DNA from: Chryseobacterium geocarposphaerae
GTDB lineage: Bacteria; Bacteroidota; Bacteroidia; Flavobacteriales; Weeksellaceae
Assembly: GCF_002797535.1 (NCBI RefSeq)
Contig: NZ_PGFD01000002.1
Location: 806,001-870,000 of the forward strand
Length of the DNA: 64,000 nucleotides
Reading direction: 5' to 3'
This document shows, in pieces, positions 45,885 through 55,046 of the stretch (positions within the stretch are counted from its first letter, which is position 1; every line of letters starts with the position of its first letter). The position numbers and the translations under genes were made by a program. The notes beneath the pieces were generated by a model. It saw only the letters and a list, made by a program, of their open reading frames with translations. It was not told the DNA's origin and searched no databases.

Positions 45885-47144
45885 ATGAAGAAGCTTAGTT
45901 TTGTACTTATTTCCGCCTTATTTTTTGGTGTTATCTCCTGTAAAAAGAAAGAAGAAAAACAGTCTGAACCTGTTTACACTTCCAGTTTACCAAACTATGG
46001 AAAAGTAGATTTAAATACTGTTTTTACCGATGACGACAGAATACTTTCTGACAAAAATACAATCACGCAATATATTGATGAATATTATCAAAAGGTTTGG
46101 GAAAAAGGAAATTTAAGTGGAGGAATTTTGGTGGCGAAAGGAGATGAGATACTCTACGAAAACTACAGAGGCTTCGGAAGGGAAGGAAATCAGATGCCTA
46201 TTGGCAAAAATACGCCTTTGCATGTTGCTTCGGTTTCAAAAACCATGACGGCAATGGCGATGATGAAGCTTATAGAAGCAGGAAAAATAAAATTATCGGA
46301 TCACCTGTCACAGTTTTTTCCGGGATTTCCTTACCCGAATGTTACTGTTCAAACGTTATTAGATCAAAGAAGCGGCCTCCCGAAATATGAATATTTTATC
46401 ACAAAGATAAAACCGGAACCGGCAGAATTATCCAAGACATTTATAACGAATCAGGATGTATTGAATATGATTATTAAATACAAACCTGAGCTGGCAAGAG
46501 ATACCGATACCGGATTTATGTACTGTAATACCAATTTTGCTTTATTAGCCTTATTGATTGAAAAAGTTACAAAGACGCCTTTTCCGAAGGCTATGGAAGA
46601 AATGGTCTTTGCTCCGCTGAAAATGAAGAATACTTATATTTTCCAGGAAAAGGATATTCCGACAGCTTCTCAGTCGTTTTATTTTGGAGGGAATAAATTA
46701 TATCCTTTAGATCGGTTAGATCTTATCTATGGAGATAAAAATGTATATACTACGCCGAGAGATCTTTTCAATTTTTCAAAAGCAATGTTTTCAAAGGATT
46801 TTTTAAAACCTGAATTGATGAAGATGGTTTTTGAACCTTACAGCAATGAAAAGTTCGGAATGAATAATTATGGTTTGGGCTTTAGAATGAAGATTTTTGA
46901 TAACGGAGAAAAACTGACTTATCACAACGGATGGTGGCATGGTTCCAATTCGGTTTTTGCTCATTTACTGAAATCTAAAGTCACGATTGTCGCTATTGGT
47001 AATAAGTATTCGGGAAGAGTCTATACAGCATTGGCTTTATCCGGCTTATTTGAAGATTTTCCACAGCAAAAAGCGAAATTACATACGGTGATGAACGATA
47101 ATAAAGATTCTTTGAACGGAGGAAATGAAGTTTTTGGAGAATAA
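45885..47144 (+). CDS. Serine hydrolase, beta-lactamase family, lipoprotein
   Basis: A 419-residue envelope protein. The type II signal peptide ends in VISC (C19). The catalytic fold has S-x-x-K at S116-K119 (SVSKTM), a Y-x-N at about 207-209 (MYCNTNFALL) and an H-N-G motif (HNGWWHG) in place of the K-T-G box. This is the class C/PBP4-like esterase or peptidase fold common in Bacteroidetes. Activity against beta-lactams is not implied. The downstream gene's chosen start lies 25 bp after the stop. Confidence 0.85.
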   Translation: MKKLSFVLISALFFGVISCKKKEEKQSEPVYTSSLPNYGKVDLNTVFTDDDRILSDKNTITQYIDEYYQKVWEKGNLSGGILVAKGDEILYENYRGFGREGNQMPIGKNTPLHVASVSKTMTAMAMMKLIEAGKIKLSDHLSQFFPGFPYPNVTVQTLLDQRSGLPKYEYFITKIKPEPAELSKTFITNQDVLNMIIKYKPELARDTDTGFMYCNTNFALLALLIEKVTKTPFPKAMEEMVFAPLKMKNTYIFQEKDIPTASQSFYFGGNKLYPLDRLDLIYGDKNVYTTPRDLFNFSKAMFSKDFLKPELMKMVFEPYSNEKFGMNNYGLGFRMKIFDNGEKLTYHNGWWHGSNSVFAHLLKSKVTIVAIGNKYSGRVYTALALSGLFEDFPQQKAKLHTVMNDNKDSLNGGNEVFGE

Positions 47145-47169
47145 TGTTTACTTTTGTTCAAACGTATTC

Positions 47170-48948
47170 ATGAAAAGATTTTTTTTATTATTCGTTGCTG
47201 CTTTTCTTTTGCATTCATGTGCAAGATTGGGTTCTCCTATTGGTGGACCAAAAGATTCTTTGGCACCGAAGTTTCTTAGCTCCAATATTGATACCACAAG
47301 AATTAACGTTCCCAGAGATATTAAGGAGCTCAGAATCGATTTTGACGAATATATTACTTTAAAGGACATTAATAAAAACCTGAGTATTTCCCCACCTATC
47401 AAAAATATTAAAAAAATTATTCCTTCCAGTATTGCGAATAAATTTCTTTTGATTCAATGGACGGACACTTTACAGGCGAATACCACGTATAATTTTAATT
47501 TCGGAAATGCAATAGCAGATAATAATGAGGGTAATATTTTAAAATATTTCAATTTTGCTTTTTCTACCGGAGATAAAATAGATGATTTATACATCAGCGG
47601 GGAGATAAAAGATGCTCTTTCAACTAAAAAAAGCACTGGGGAAAACAAAATGGTTGTCGGCCTTTTTCAGGTAAAAGATACCATGAATTACAGACAAAAG
47701 CCTTATTATATTAGTAAAGTGGATGATGACGGATATTATGAACTTAATTATCTGTCACCGGGTAAATATAAAATTGTAGCTTTTGAAGATGAGAACGGGA
47801 ACTCAGTATATGACCCGGGTAAAGAGAAAATAGGTTTTCAGAAGGATCCGATCAATTTTGAAAAATCGATATCAGGCCTGAATCTTAAGATCTATCCTTC
47901 TAAAAAGCCACTGAAGTATGTTGAAATGAAAGAGATGCCGGGAGGAATCACCATGACTTTTGAAGGACATCCTGAAAATGTAAAAGTAAATCCTCTGAGT
48001 GATAAACTTAAGGATATAAAAATTACTCATACTCCAAAATCAGATTCTGTAAAAATATGGTTTGATGCCGTGAAAAGCGATGTTGGACAGACAGTAACTG
48101 AGAATTTAAAGTTCAAGTATGATGCGGGAATAAAAGACAGTGCTTTAACAACTTCATTGTTCTATAAGTATAATCCGAAGAATAAAATGACCATTTCTAA
48201 CGGAAATGCTCTTTTACCACCTAAATCCGACCTTACCATTGTTTCAAATTATATGATCAATTCAATAGAACCTGAGAAGTGGATATTGAAAAAGGATAGT
48301 ACGGTAACCCAGGAATTTACAGCCAGAATATCTGAAACTAATCCTTATCAGGTATTGGTAACCTCCAATTTCGAAGCTGGAAAAAAATATCAGCTTACGA
48401 TTCCAAGTAAAACCATTTCTTCATTCTATGATAAAATAGGAGATCCTTACCGTCTCGATTTTGAAGCAGATAAGGTTGAAAACTACGGAAGCTTGGCATT
48501 CATGCTTACCAATGCTCCGACCGCCAATTATTGGATCCAATTGCTTGATTCCTCTGATAAAGTATTGTATCAAAAATATACAAAAGGAGATTATGTGAAG
48601 TTTGATATCTTAAAGCCGGGAGAGTATATTGTAAGGATTCTCGTTGATAATAACGGAAATAAGTTTTGGGACGAGGCAGATTTGGAAAAGGATATTTTTG
48701 CTGAAGATGCTTATATATATTATAAACAGGCTATAGTACGACCATTATGGGATTCCAATGAAGATTGGGATTTAAAAGATACAAGAACGTTGGATAGCCC
48801 TAAAACTCCTACGGCTCCTACAAATAAAAATGTATCGCCAACAGTGGAGACTAAAACTCAGGACCTTAACAGAACTAATAGTACAACAGTGCCAACTACT
48901 ACTAAACCTATTAAATCTGATAGGGGCGTTTTAACACCAGTTAAATAA
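47170..48948 (+). CDS. Ig-like domain lipoprotein
   Basis: A 592-residue protein started at the ATG at 47170, which gives a clear lipoprotein signal (MKRFFLLFVAAFLLHSC, Cys17). An upstream in-frame ATG inside the previous gene would bury it. The mature protein opens with GSPIGGPKDSLAPKF, characteristic of Bacteroidetes Ig-like (Big_5/SbsA) proteins, and carries beta domains plus a Thr/Pro/Lys-rich C-terminal tail. It is probably a surface or gliding/secretion-associated lipoprotein; the role is unknown. The haem-binding gene follows after 13 bp. Confidence 0.78.
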   Translation: MKRFFLLFVAAFLLHSCARLGSPIGGPKDSLAPKFLSSNIDTTRINVPRDIKELRIDFDEYITLKDINKNLSISPPIKNIKKIIPSSIANKFLLIQWTDTLQANTTYNFNFGNAIADNNEGNILKYFNFAFSTGDKIDDLYISGEIKDALSTKKSTGENKMVVGLFQVKDTMNYRQKPYYISKVDDDGYYELNYLSPGKYKIVAFEDENGNSVYDPGKEKIGFQKDPINFEKSISGLNLKIYPSKKPLKYVEMKEMPGGITMTFEGHPENVKVNPLSDKLKDIKITHTPKSDSVKIWFDAVKSDVGQTVTENLKFKYDAGIKDSALTTSLFYKYNPKNKMTISNGNALLPPKSDLTIVSNYMINSIEPEKWILKKDSTVTQEFTARISETNPYQVLVTSNFEAGKKYQLTIPSKTISSFYDKIGDPYRLDFEADKVENYGSLAFMLTNAPTANYWIQLLDSSDKVLYQKYTKGDYVKFDILKPGEYIVRILVDNNGNKFWDEADLEKDIFAEDAYIYYKQAIVRPLWDSNEDWDLKDTRTLDSPKTPTAPTNKNVSPTVETKTQDLNRTNSTTVPTTTKPIKSDRGVLTPVK

Positions 48949-48961
48949 AAGTTAAGAGAGT

Positions 48962-49420
48962 ATGGCGACTGTAAAGAAAATATTATTTTGGGTGCTTGTC
49001 GGGCTTATTATTATTCAGTTTATCCCGGTTGATAAAACGAATGTTGCCGTTAAAAGTTCAGTTAATTTTGTGGATGTCAAAAAAACACCGCCTAAAATCA
49101 GGACCCTTATTAAGTCGGCATGTTATGACTGTCATTCCAATGAAACGATCTATCCTAAATACGCTTATTTTGCACCTATTTCCTGGTCAATTAAAAGCCA
49201 TGTTAACGAAGGGAGGGAACATCTTAATTTTTCTGTGTGGGGAACTTATAATACCGATCTGAAAAAAAGTATGCTTGATAAATCTATCCAAACAATTCAA
49301 ACTAAAGCCATGCCTTTGCCGGGATATATGGTTTATCACAAAGAGGCTAACTTATCGGATGCAGAAAGAGCATTGCTGGTGAAATATTTTGAGGAAATGA
49401 TTAAAACTAATTCTTATTAA
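48962..49420 (+). CDS. Haem-binding domain protein (Haem_bd)
   Basis: A 152-residue protein with an N-terminal membrane anchor (about 8-24) and a periplasmic domain with CYDCHSNET, a c-type haem motif (CxxCH), followed by YPKYAYFAPISWSIKSHVNE, diagnostic of the Haem_bd family. It may transfer electrons or bind haem at the membrane. It shares an operon with the Ig-like lipoprotein. A terminator follows. Confidence 0.88.
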   Translation: MATVKKILFWVLVGLIIIQFIPVDKTNVAVKSSVNFVDVKKTPPKIRTLIKSACYDCHSNETIYPKYAYFAPISWSIKSHVNEGREHLNFSVWGTYNTDLKKSMLDKSIQTIQTKAMPLPGYMVYHKEANLSDAERALLVKYFEEMIKTNSY

Positions 49421-49430
49421 TAAACAAAAA

Positions 49431-49454
49431 AAATCGCAGATCATTCTGCGATTT
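49431..49454. terminator. Bidirectional terminator
   Basis: AAATCGCAG (49431-49439) and CTGCGATTT (49446-49454) form a 9-bp stem with a 6-nt loop, with A-runs to the left and T-runs to the right. It lies between convergent genes. Confidence 0.85.
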
Positions 49455-49458
49455 TTTT

Positions 49459-49974
49459 TTATTTAGATTGTAAATATTTTTCAAAGAAGATCTTCTGAGA
49501 ATCGAAGGCGATTTCTTGGAGATCAAGCTCTTTCAGAGGAATCCAAACTGCTTCCGAGATTTCGGATAATTCCAGATTCACTTCAAACTTTTCTGAAACA
49601 CGATATTCATAAAAAAGATCAATCGTATTGTAATCAATCTCTTTATACTGATATACATTAGGAAGGCTTGTAAGATATTTTAAATTTGAAATATCAACCT
49701 TTAATTTCAGTTCCTCAAAAAGCTCTCTTTTGCACGTTTCTTCGGCGCTTTCTTTAGGGTCTACAAATCCTCCCGCTAAATCTAACTTTCCTTTTTTAGG
49801 ATCTCTGTTTCGTCTTGTAAGATAAATTTCATCACCACATCTTATCACAACTGCTACTGCTCCGGCTACGTTATTGTATAATGTAAAACCGCATTCGGGG
49901 CAGCTCCATTTCTTTTCATTATTCCATTGTAAGGATTCTTTGCCGCAGCTGGGGCAGTATTTCAATAATTTCAT
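49459..49974 (-). CDS. Nudix hydrolase with zinc ribbon
   Basis: A 171-residue Nudix enzyme. The N-terminal zinc ribbon has CPSCGKES and CPECGF. The Nudix box is GGFVDPKESAEETCKREL, continuing into FEELKL. NudC-like ribbon proteins hydrolyse NADH or related dinucleotides, but this protein is shorter than NudC, so the substrate is open. The start overlaps the end of xerD by 4 bp, suggesting translational coupling. Confidence 0.87.
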   Translation of the reverse strand: MKLLKYCPSCGKESLQWNNEKKWSCPECGFTLYNNVAGAVAVVIRCGDEIYLTRRNRDPKKGKLDLAGGFVDPKESAEETCKRELFEELKLKVDISNLKYLTSLPNVYQYKEIDYNTIDLFYEYRVSEKFEVNLELSEISEAVWIPLKELDLQEIAFDSQKIFFEKYLQSK

Positions 49975-50885
49975 TGTGTAATATTGATGTTTCTAGGATG
50001 ATAATTTAGTATAACATCGCGAAGTTCTTCCGTTTTTAAGTGAGTATAAATTTCTGTGGTGGTAATGCTTGAATGACCAAGCATTTCCTGAATGTAACGC
50101 AAATCTGCTCCATTTTGCAAAAGATGGGTGGCGAAAGAGTGGCGGAAGGTGTGAGGAGAAATCTTTTTGTTAACCCCTGCTTTATCCGTTAATTCTTTTA
50201 TAATCAGAAACACGATAACTCTTGACATGGAAGTTCCTCTGCTGTTTAAGAAAAGGCAATCTTCATGCTTTTTATTGATCTTGTTTTTAGAACGTACATC
50301 CTGAATGTAATTCTTTAATAATTCAGCTGTATAGTCTGCCAAAGGAACAAGCCTGGTTTTGTCTCCTTTTCCTGTTACTTTAATGAATTTCTCGTTAAAG
50401 TTGATATTGGAAATCTTCAGTTCGATTAGTTCGGAAACCCTTAATCCACAACCATACAGAACCTCAATGATACACTGGTTTCTTTTTCCCAGATCGGTTG
50501 AAACTTCTATGGCATTAATGATTTTGTTGATATCGGGAAGGCTTAATGTATCCGGAAGATATAGCCCCAATTTAGGGCCTTCGAGCAATGTTGCCGGATT
50601 GTCCTCTCTTATTTCGTCTTCTACTAAATATTTGAAAAAAGCCTTTATGGAAGATATCCATCTCGCTTGAGACCTTTCACTGAATTTTTGTTTTGAAAGT
50701 AAAAAAATATATTGCTGAATGTGTTCGTAACTGATAACATCCGGACCAATATTGTCAAGACTTTCCTCACTATATTCTTTTAATTTTTTGATGTCCCGTA
50801 TATAGGCGTCGAGAGTATTTTCTGAAAAATTTCTTTCGAACCGAAGAAAAATTTCAAAATCTTTAATTTTTTCCTGCCAAGTCAT
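49971..50885 (-). CDS. xerD: Site-specific tyrosine recombinase XerD
   Basis: A 304-residue tyrosine recombinase that resolves chromosome dimers at dif. The N-terminal SAM-like DNA-binding domain (about 1-90) is followed by the catalytic domain with R149 (GCGLRVSEL), K173 (TGKGDKT), H245 and R248 (HTFRH), H271 (GHSSITTTEIY) and the nucleophile Y280. Length and N-terminal sequence fit XerD rather than a phage integrase. No dif-like site is adjacent. Confidence 0.92.
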   Translation of the reverse strand: MTWQEKIKDFEIFLRFERNFSENTLDAYIRDIKKLKEYSEESLDNIGPDVISYEHIQQYIFLLSKQKFSERSQARWISSIKAFFKYLVEDEIREDNPATLLEGPKLGLYLPDTLSLPDINKIINAIEVSTDLGKRNQCIIEVLYGCGLRVSELIELKISNINFNEKFIKVTGKGDKTRLVPLADYTAELLKNYIQDVRSKNKINKKHEDCLFLNSRGTSMSRVIVFLIIKELTDKAGVNKKISPHTFRHSFATHLLQNGADLRYIQEMLGHSSITTTEIYTHLKTEELRDVILNYHPRNINITQ

Positions 50886-50892
50886 TTGTGTT

Positions 50893-51315
50893 TTATTTTT
50901 TTAATTCAACATCTGATATCTGTTCTATCTCTATATTATGATTTTTTAAAAATGATATTCCGTCATCGTCAGAATATTCATTAATATATACTAATCTCGT
51001 AATCCCCGCCTGTAAAATCAGTTTACTGCATTCTTTACAGGGTGAAAGAGTTAAATATAATGTTGCTCCCTTTGCTGATTGTGTAGAGGCCGCAAGCTTC
51101 AGTATGGCATTCGCTTCAGCATGCAGTACATACCAATGCGTTTTTCCTTCCTCATTTTCACAGCAGTTCTCAAACCCGGAAGGAGTGCCGTTGTATCCGT
51201 CAGAAATAATCATTCTGTCTTTTACAATCAGAGCTCCTACCTGTTTTCTCTTACAGTAAGAAAGCTTTGCCCATTCCTGAGCCATTTTTAGATAAGCTTT
51301 ATCAAACTTATTCAT
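50893..51315 (-). CDS. dCMP deaminase family protein
   Basis: A 140-residue zinc deaminase. The zinc ligands are in HAEANAIL (catalytic Glu) and PCKECSKL. AQEWAKLSYCKRKQVGALIV is the family N-terminal block, and the length fits ComEB/deoxycytidylate deaminase, which makes dUMP. It lies 7 bp before xerD in the same direction. Confidence 0.9.
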   Translation of the reverse strand: MNKFDKAYLKMAQEWAKLSYCKRKQVGALIVKDRMIISDGYNGTPSGFENCCENEEGKTHWYVLHAEANAILKLAASTQSAKGATLYLTLSPCKECSKLILQAGITRLVYINEYSDDDGISFLKNHNIEIEQISDVELKK

Positions 51316-51356
51316 ACAACAGCATTATATATTTTTCGAAATAATTTTAAATATTA

Positions 51357-52124
51357 TTAAAAGCTGGGTTTCCTTTTTTCAAGAAAAGCAGCAACTCCTT
51401 CTTTTTTATCTTCCATTTCAAAAAGCTCTCCAAATGATTTGATCTCAGTTTCAAAGCCTTTGTCTGTGTAAGATAAATTCACAGCCTGTATTGCTTTTGA
51501 AATCGCCATTGGTGAATTATTAGCAATCGTTTTTGCCAGTTCTTTAGTTTTTGTTAAAAGCTCTTCAATAGGGAAAACTTCATTCACAAGTCCTATTTCT
51601 TTAGCTTTTTGTGCGGGAATCATTTTAGCAGAGAAAATAATTTCATTCGCCAATCCTTTTCCTACCAATTTTGGAAGTCTCTGGGTTCCTCCGTATCCGG
51701 GAATTAGACCTAAAGTAACTTCCGGAAGACCTAATTTTGCATTTTCGGAAGCATATCTTATATGACAAGCCATTGCCAGTTCTAAACCGCCACCTAAAGC
51801 AAAACCATTAACAGCTGCGATTACCGGTTTAGATAGGTTTTCAATTTTATTGAACAGTGAATTTTGTCCGTTTCTTGCCAGTTCTTCTGCTTTTTCCTGT
51901 CCGAAATCGCTAAATTCTTTAATATCAGCACCTGCAACAAACGATTTTTCTCCACTTCCGGTAATAATAATTGCTCTGCAGGTCGCTTCAGAATTTAATT
52001 CATCCAACGCTGTGCTGATTTCCTGAATGGTCTTTACATTTAATGCATTTAAACTTTCAGGCCTGTTTATGGTAATGATTGATATTCTTTCTTCTGTTTG
52101 TAATAATATGTTTTCGTAGTTCAT
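51357..52124 (-). CDS. Enoyl-CoA hydratase
   Basis: A 255-residue crotonase-fold enzyme. The oxyanion-hole regions are in FVAGADIKEFSDF and NGFALGGGLELAMACHI, with the catalytic Glu pair in ELAMA and LPEVTLGLIPGYGGTQRL. Such enzymes hydrate trans-2-enoyl-CoA in beta-oxidation or related degradations. No other beta-oxidation gene is beside it. It starts 41 bp upstream of the deaminase gene. Confidence 0.92.
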   Translation of the reverse strand: MNYENILLQTEERISIITINRPESLNALNVKTIQEISTALDELNSEATCRAIIITGSGEKSFVAGADIKEFSDFGQEKAEELARNGQNSLFNKIENLSKPVIAAVNGFALGGGLELAMACHIRYASENAKLGLPEVTLGLIPGYGGTQRLPKLVGKGLANEIIFSAKMIPAQKAKEIGLVNEVFPIEELLTKTKELAKTIANNSPMAISKAIQAVNLSYTDKGFETEIKSFGELFEMEDKKEGVAAFLEKRKPSF

Positions 52125-52168
52125 TTTAGCCTTGTAATATTATCTTCCGCAAATTATAATTTTTTTCC

Positions 52169-52208
52169 ACATAAAAAGAAAAAATATTCACTTTTTTTCC
52201 TTTTATGT
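52169..52208 (-). terminator. Possible AT-rich terminator hairpin after the catalase gene
   Basis: ACATAAAA (52169-52176) pairs with TTTTATGT (52201-52208), and the pairing extends inward through A/T runs. A U-run after the stem is imperfect, so this is a weak call. Confidence 0.35.
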
Positions 52209-52243
52209 TGATTTATTTTTAATGTAAAGTTCTTATTTGTTGT

Positions 52244-53731
52244 TTATTTGGAATGATTCATCATATTTGCATCAATGTTTACACTCAATTGAGAAGCAAC
52301 TTTCATACCCAGTTCAATATTGGCTCTGAAAAAATGACATAATTGTCGGTTGATGATCTCGTCTTTCTTAGGTCCGTTTATTTCCTTCATACTCGCTACT
52401 ATGTTGTTCACCAGATTTTCTCTGTCTTGTGCGGACATTGCCTTTGAATATAATAATCCTGGTTGGGTGTAATGGTCATCATCATTTTCGTTTCTGTTGT
52501 AACTTGCAACATGAGCACTGTCAAGTTCATATTCGAAACTTTTATAAGACGGATCTGGTTTAATGTCATCAAAACTGTTCGGGAAATAATTAGGTTTGTC
52601 CTGATAATGACTGGAATCTGCCATGAAGCCGTCACGTTGATAATTATTAACAGCAAAAGGACATCGGTTTACTTCCAGTTGGTGAGCATTTACACCCACT
52701 CTGTATCTGTGAGCATCCGGATAAGAGAAAAGTCTGCCCTGAAGCATTTTATCCGGAGAAAAACTGATTCCGTTAATCAAATTGCCGGGAGAAAAAGTAG
52801 ACTGTTCCACGTGAGCGAAGTAATTGGCAGGAATTTCATTCAGTTCCATTTCTCCAACTTCAATTAAAGGGAAATCTTTTTGAAACCATACTTTAGTGAT
52901 ATCAAAAGGATTCCATCTGAAATCTCTTGCCTCTTCTTCTGTCATCACCTGTATATACATTGTCCATTTTGGAAACTCACCGTTTTCAATAGCATTACAA
53001 AGATCTTCCTGAGCAAAATCAGGATTTTTCCCTGCCATACTTACAGCTTCATCATTGGAGAAATTTTTAATTCCCTGTTTGGTTTTTAAATGAAATTTTA
53101 CCCATACGCGTTCATTTTTATCATTAATCATTGAATAGGTATGAGAACCGAAGCCATGCATATGTCTGTATCCGTAAGGCGTTCCTCTGTCAGACATTAA
53201 AATAAGAACCTGATGAAGAGATTCAGGATTCAGACTCCAAAAATCCCACATCATGGTGGCGCTTTTTAAATTGGTTTTCGGAACTCTTTTTTGAGTATGG
53301 ATGAAGTCCGGGAATTTTTTAGCATCTTTAATAAAGAAAACTGGAGTGTTGTTGCCTACTAAATCCCAATTTCCGTCTTCTGTATAAAACTTTAAGGCAA
53401 AACCTCTTGGGTCTCTTGCGGTATCTGCGCTGCCCTTTTCACCTCCTACCGTAGAAAACCGGGCAAACATTTTGCATGAATTCCCAACTGCAGAAAACAA
53501 TTTTGCTTTGGTATATTGGCTAATATCATGGGTGACGGTAAATTTTCCATAGGCACCGCTTCCTTTGGCGTGAACAATTCTTTCGGGAATTCTCTCTCTT
53601 ACAAAGTGAGCAAGGTTTTCCTGAAGAATGAAATCTTGCAGTAATACGGGGCCTCTGGGACCTACTGTTTGTGAATCCTGATGTTCAAAATATGGGGAAC
53701 CGTTGCTTAATGTTATCTTTTTAGAATCCAT
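52244..53731 (-). CDS. Catalase
   Basis: A 495-residue haem catalase of the small-subunit type, breaking down hydrogen peroxide. The catalytic His is H54 (PERIVHAKGSGAYGKF), the distal Asn is N127 (GNNTPVFFIKDAKKFPDF) and the haem ligand Tyr is Y337 (RLFSYPDAHRYRVG). It is divergent from oxyR, the classical peroxide regulator, with a shared 132-bp promoter region. Confidence 0.96.
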   Translation of the reverse strand: MDSKKITLSNGSPYFEHQDSQTVGPRGPVLLQDFILQENLAHFVRERIPERIVHAKGSGAYGKFTVTHDISQYTKAKLFSAVGNSCKMFARFSTVGGEKGSADTARDPRGFALKFYTEDGNWDLVGNNTPVFFIKDAKKFPDFIHTQKRVPKTNLKSATMMWDFWSLNPESLHQVLILMSDRGTPYGYRHMHGFGSHTYSMINDKNERVWVKFHLKTKQGIKNFSNDEAVSMAGKNPDFAQEDLCNAIENGEFPKWTMYIQVMTEEEARDFRWNPFDITKVWFQKDFPLIEVGEMELNEIPANYFAHVEQSTFSPGNLINGISFSPDKMLQGRLFSYPDAHRYRVGVNAHQLEVNRCPFAVNNYQRDGFMADSSHYQDKPNYFPNSFDDIKPDPSYKSFEYELDSAHVASYNRNENDDDHYTQPGLLYSKAMSAQDRENLVNNIVASMKEINGPKKDEIINRQLCHFFRANIELGMKVASQLSVNIDANMMNHSK

Positions 53732-53793
53732 AAATCTATCTTTAGAGTGAGAAATTTCTTATTGTATTTTAAAGATGTAAAGGTAGTAAATAT

Positions 53794-53827
53794 CAAAATT
53801 ACTTCAATTTTTATTGCTAATAGCAAA
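53794..53827 (-). promoter_or_regulatory. Catalase gene promoter
   Basis: On the minus strand, TAATTTTG (53794-53801) is a perfect -7 element 62 nt before the start, with TTTG (53824-53827) as a -33 element at a spacer of 22. The LysR-type palindrome at 53814-53826 overlaps the -33 region. Confidence 0.55.
53814..53826. promoter_or_regulatory. LysR-type operator palindrome TTGCTAATAGCAA
   Basis: A perfect 6-1-6 palindrome with the T-N11-A pattern typical of LysR-family sites. It lies at the -33 region of both oxyR (plus) and the catalase gene (minus). Probable OxyR binding site. Confidence 0.6.
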
Positions 53828-53842
53828 AACATCATATCTTTG
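53814..53842 (+). promoter_or_regulatory. oxyR promoter
   Basis: TTG (53814-53816) and TATCTTTG (53835-53842) form a -33/-7 pair with an 18-nt spacer, 21 nt before the oxyR start. The -33 element is inside the palindrome, which implies autoregulation. Confidence 0.6.
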
Positions 53843-53863
53843 TAATAGATAATATTAATCACA

Positions 53864-54814
53864 ATGAACATTCAGCAATTGGAGTATCTTATCGCTGTAG
53901 ATAAGTATAAACATTTTGGTAAAGCAGCTCAAGCATGCTTCATTACACAACCTACCTTAAGTGCAATGATACAAAAATTTGAGGATGAACTGGATGTTAA
54001 GGTGTTTGACAGGACTACTCATCCTATTCGTACTACAGATGTGGGACTTCAGATCATCGATCAGGCAAAGGTAATTATAGAGTCTGTCAATGAATTAAAG
54101 AATAAAGCGAATCTTTTAAATAATATTTTAGGAGGAACTATTAATTTAGGAATCATTCCTACCGTTTCTTCCTTTATTTTACCTACGGAGATTTTCACGT
54201 TTCTGGAAGAGAATCCGAAAATCCAGATGAATGTGAAGGAAATGACCACAGATAATATTATTAAAGCTTTGAAGGCCGGAGAGTTGGATGCGGGAATTAT
54301 CTCAACTCCATATGATTCTGCAGACGAATTTTATCAGGATTTCCTGTTCAATGAAGAACTCATGATTTATAGCTCCAATACGGAAGCTAATAAAAAGAAT
54401 TCCTATGTAGTTCCTGAAGAGTTGAATGTTGAGAAGGTTTGGCTACTTGAAGAAGGTAACTGCCTTAGAAATCAATTTGAGAACATTTGCCATCTTAAGG
54501 AAAACACGCTAAAACCGAAGAATTTAGATTTCTTGGCTTCCAATATTCAGACGTTGGTACATATGGTAGATAAAGTTGGCGGAATCAGTATTTTGCCGGA
54601 ATTGGCCTTAAGTCAACTGTCAGAAGAGCAGAAAAATAATGTTTTCAGATTCAAAAAGCCATTTCCTTACAGAGAGATAAGCATTATTTATTATAAGCCG
54701 ACATTCAAGCAGAAAATTATTGATGAATTATCACATTCCATCAAAACATCTTTGGATAAAAAGCTTAATTATAACGAAAGTCCTAAAGAATTTGTAAGCA
54801 TAAAACCTCAATAG
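53864..54814 (+). CDS. oxyR: LysR-type peroxide regulator OxyR
   Basis: A 316-residue LysR-family regulator with the N-terminal winged helix-turn-helix (MNIQQLEYLIAVDKYKHFGK and ACFITQPTLSAMIQKFEDE). The effector domain has C200 and C209 in GNCLRNQFENICH, the same C-x8-C spacing as the redox switch (C199/C208) of E. coli OxyR. With a catalase gene directly divergent, the assignment is strong. It senses hydrogen peroxide through a disulfide and probably controls the catalase gene and itself. Confidence 0.92.
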   Translation: MNIQQLEYLIAVDKYKHFGKAAQACFITQPTLSAMIQKFEDELDVKVFDRTTHPIRTTDVGLQIIDQAKVIIESVNELKNKANLLNNILGGTINLGIIPTVSSFILPTEIFTFLEENPKIQMNVKEMTTDNIIKALKAGELDAGIISTPYDSADEFYQDFLFNEELMIYSSNTEANKKNSYVVPEELNVEKVWLLEEGNCLRNQFENICHLKENTLKPKNLDFLASNIQTLVHMVDKVGGISILPELALSQLSEEQKNNVFRFKKPFPYREISIIYYKPTFKQKIIDELSHSIKTSLDKKLNYNESPKEFVSIKPQ

Positions 54815-54878
54815 TTTCTTTTTGCAAAACTGAGATAAATCATTAATTTCAAGAAAATTATAATTAGTAAACAAAAGG

Positions 54879-54910
54879 TTTGAGTATTAAAAAAATAGTG
54901 CTTAAATTTG
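54879..54910 (+). promoter_or_regulatory. metK promoter
   Basis: TTTG (54879-54882) and TAAATTTG (54903-54910) are separated by 20 nt, a near-consensus Bacteroidetes promoter. The expected transcript start is only a few nucleotides before the riboswitch. Confidence 0.65.
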
Positions 54911-54923
54911 CCAACGTTTATAC

Positions 54924-54976
54924 ACGAGGAGAAATTTGACCTGATTGCAACCTCTATAAAAAAATGCTAAAACAGT
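54924..54976 (+). ncRNA. SAM-II riboswitch upstream of metK
   Basis: GAGG (54926-54929) pairs with CCTC (54951-54954) as stem P1, enclosing the conserved loop AAATTTGACCTGATTGCAA. The downstream strand ATGCTAAAACAG closes the pseudoknot: GCA (54947-54949) with TGC (54965-54967), and CTG (54941-54943) with CAG (54973-54975). These features match the SAM-II class, which binds S-adenosylmethionine. It represses the SAM synthetase gene when SAM is plentiful. Confidence 0.88.
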
Positions 54977-55046
54977 ATTCTTTTTTAGGCTTTCCGGGCA
55001 ATATATTTTTCTTCGATTTTTTAATCTAAATACATTATAGAAGAAT

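Noticed and set aside
45885-47144. Resistance beta-lactamase
   Set aside because: The SxxK serine hydrolase fold is shared by esterases and peptidases; the HNG motif and lipoprotein signal fit the common Bacteroidetes family.
49971-50885. XerD-like recombinase as a phage or integrative-element integrase
   Set aside because: It has the length, N-terminus and neighbours of housekeeping XerD; no att repeats or mobile genes are present.
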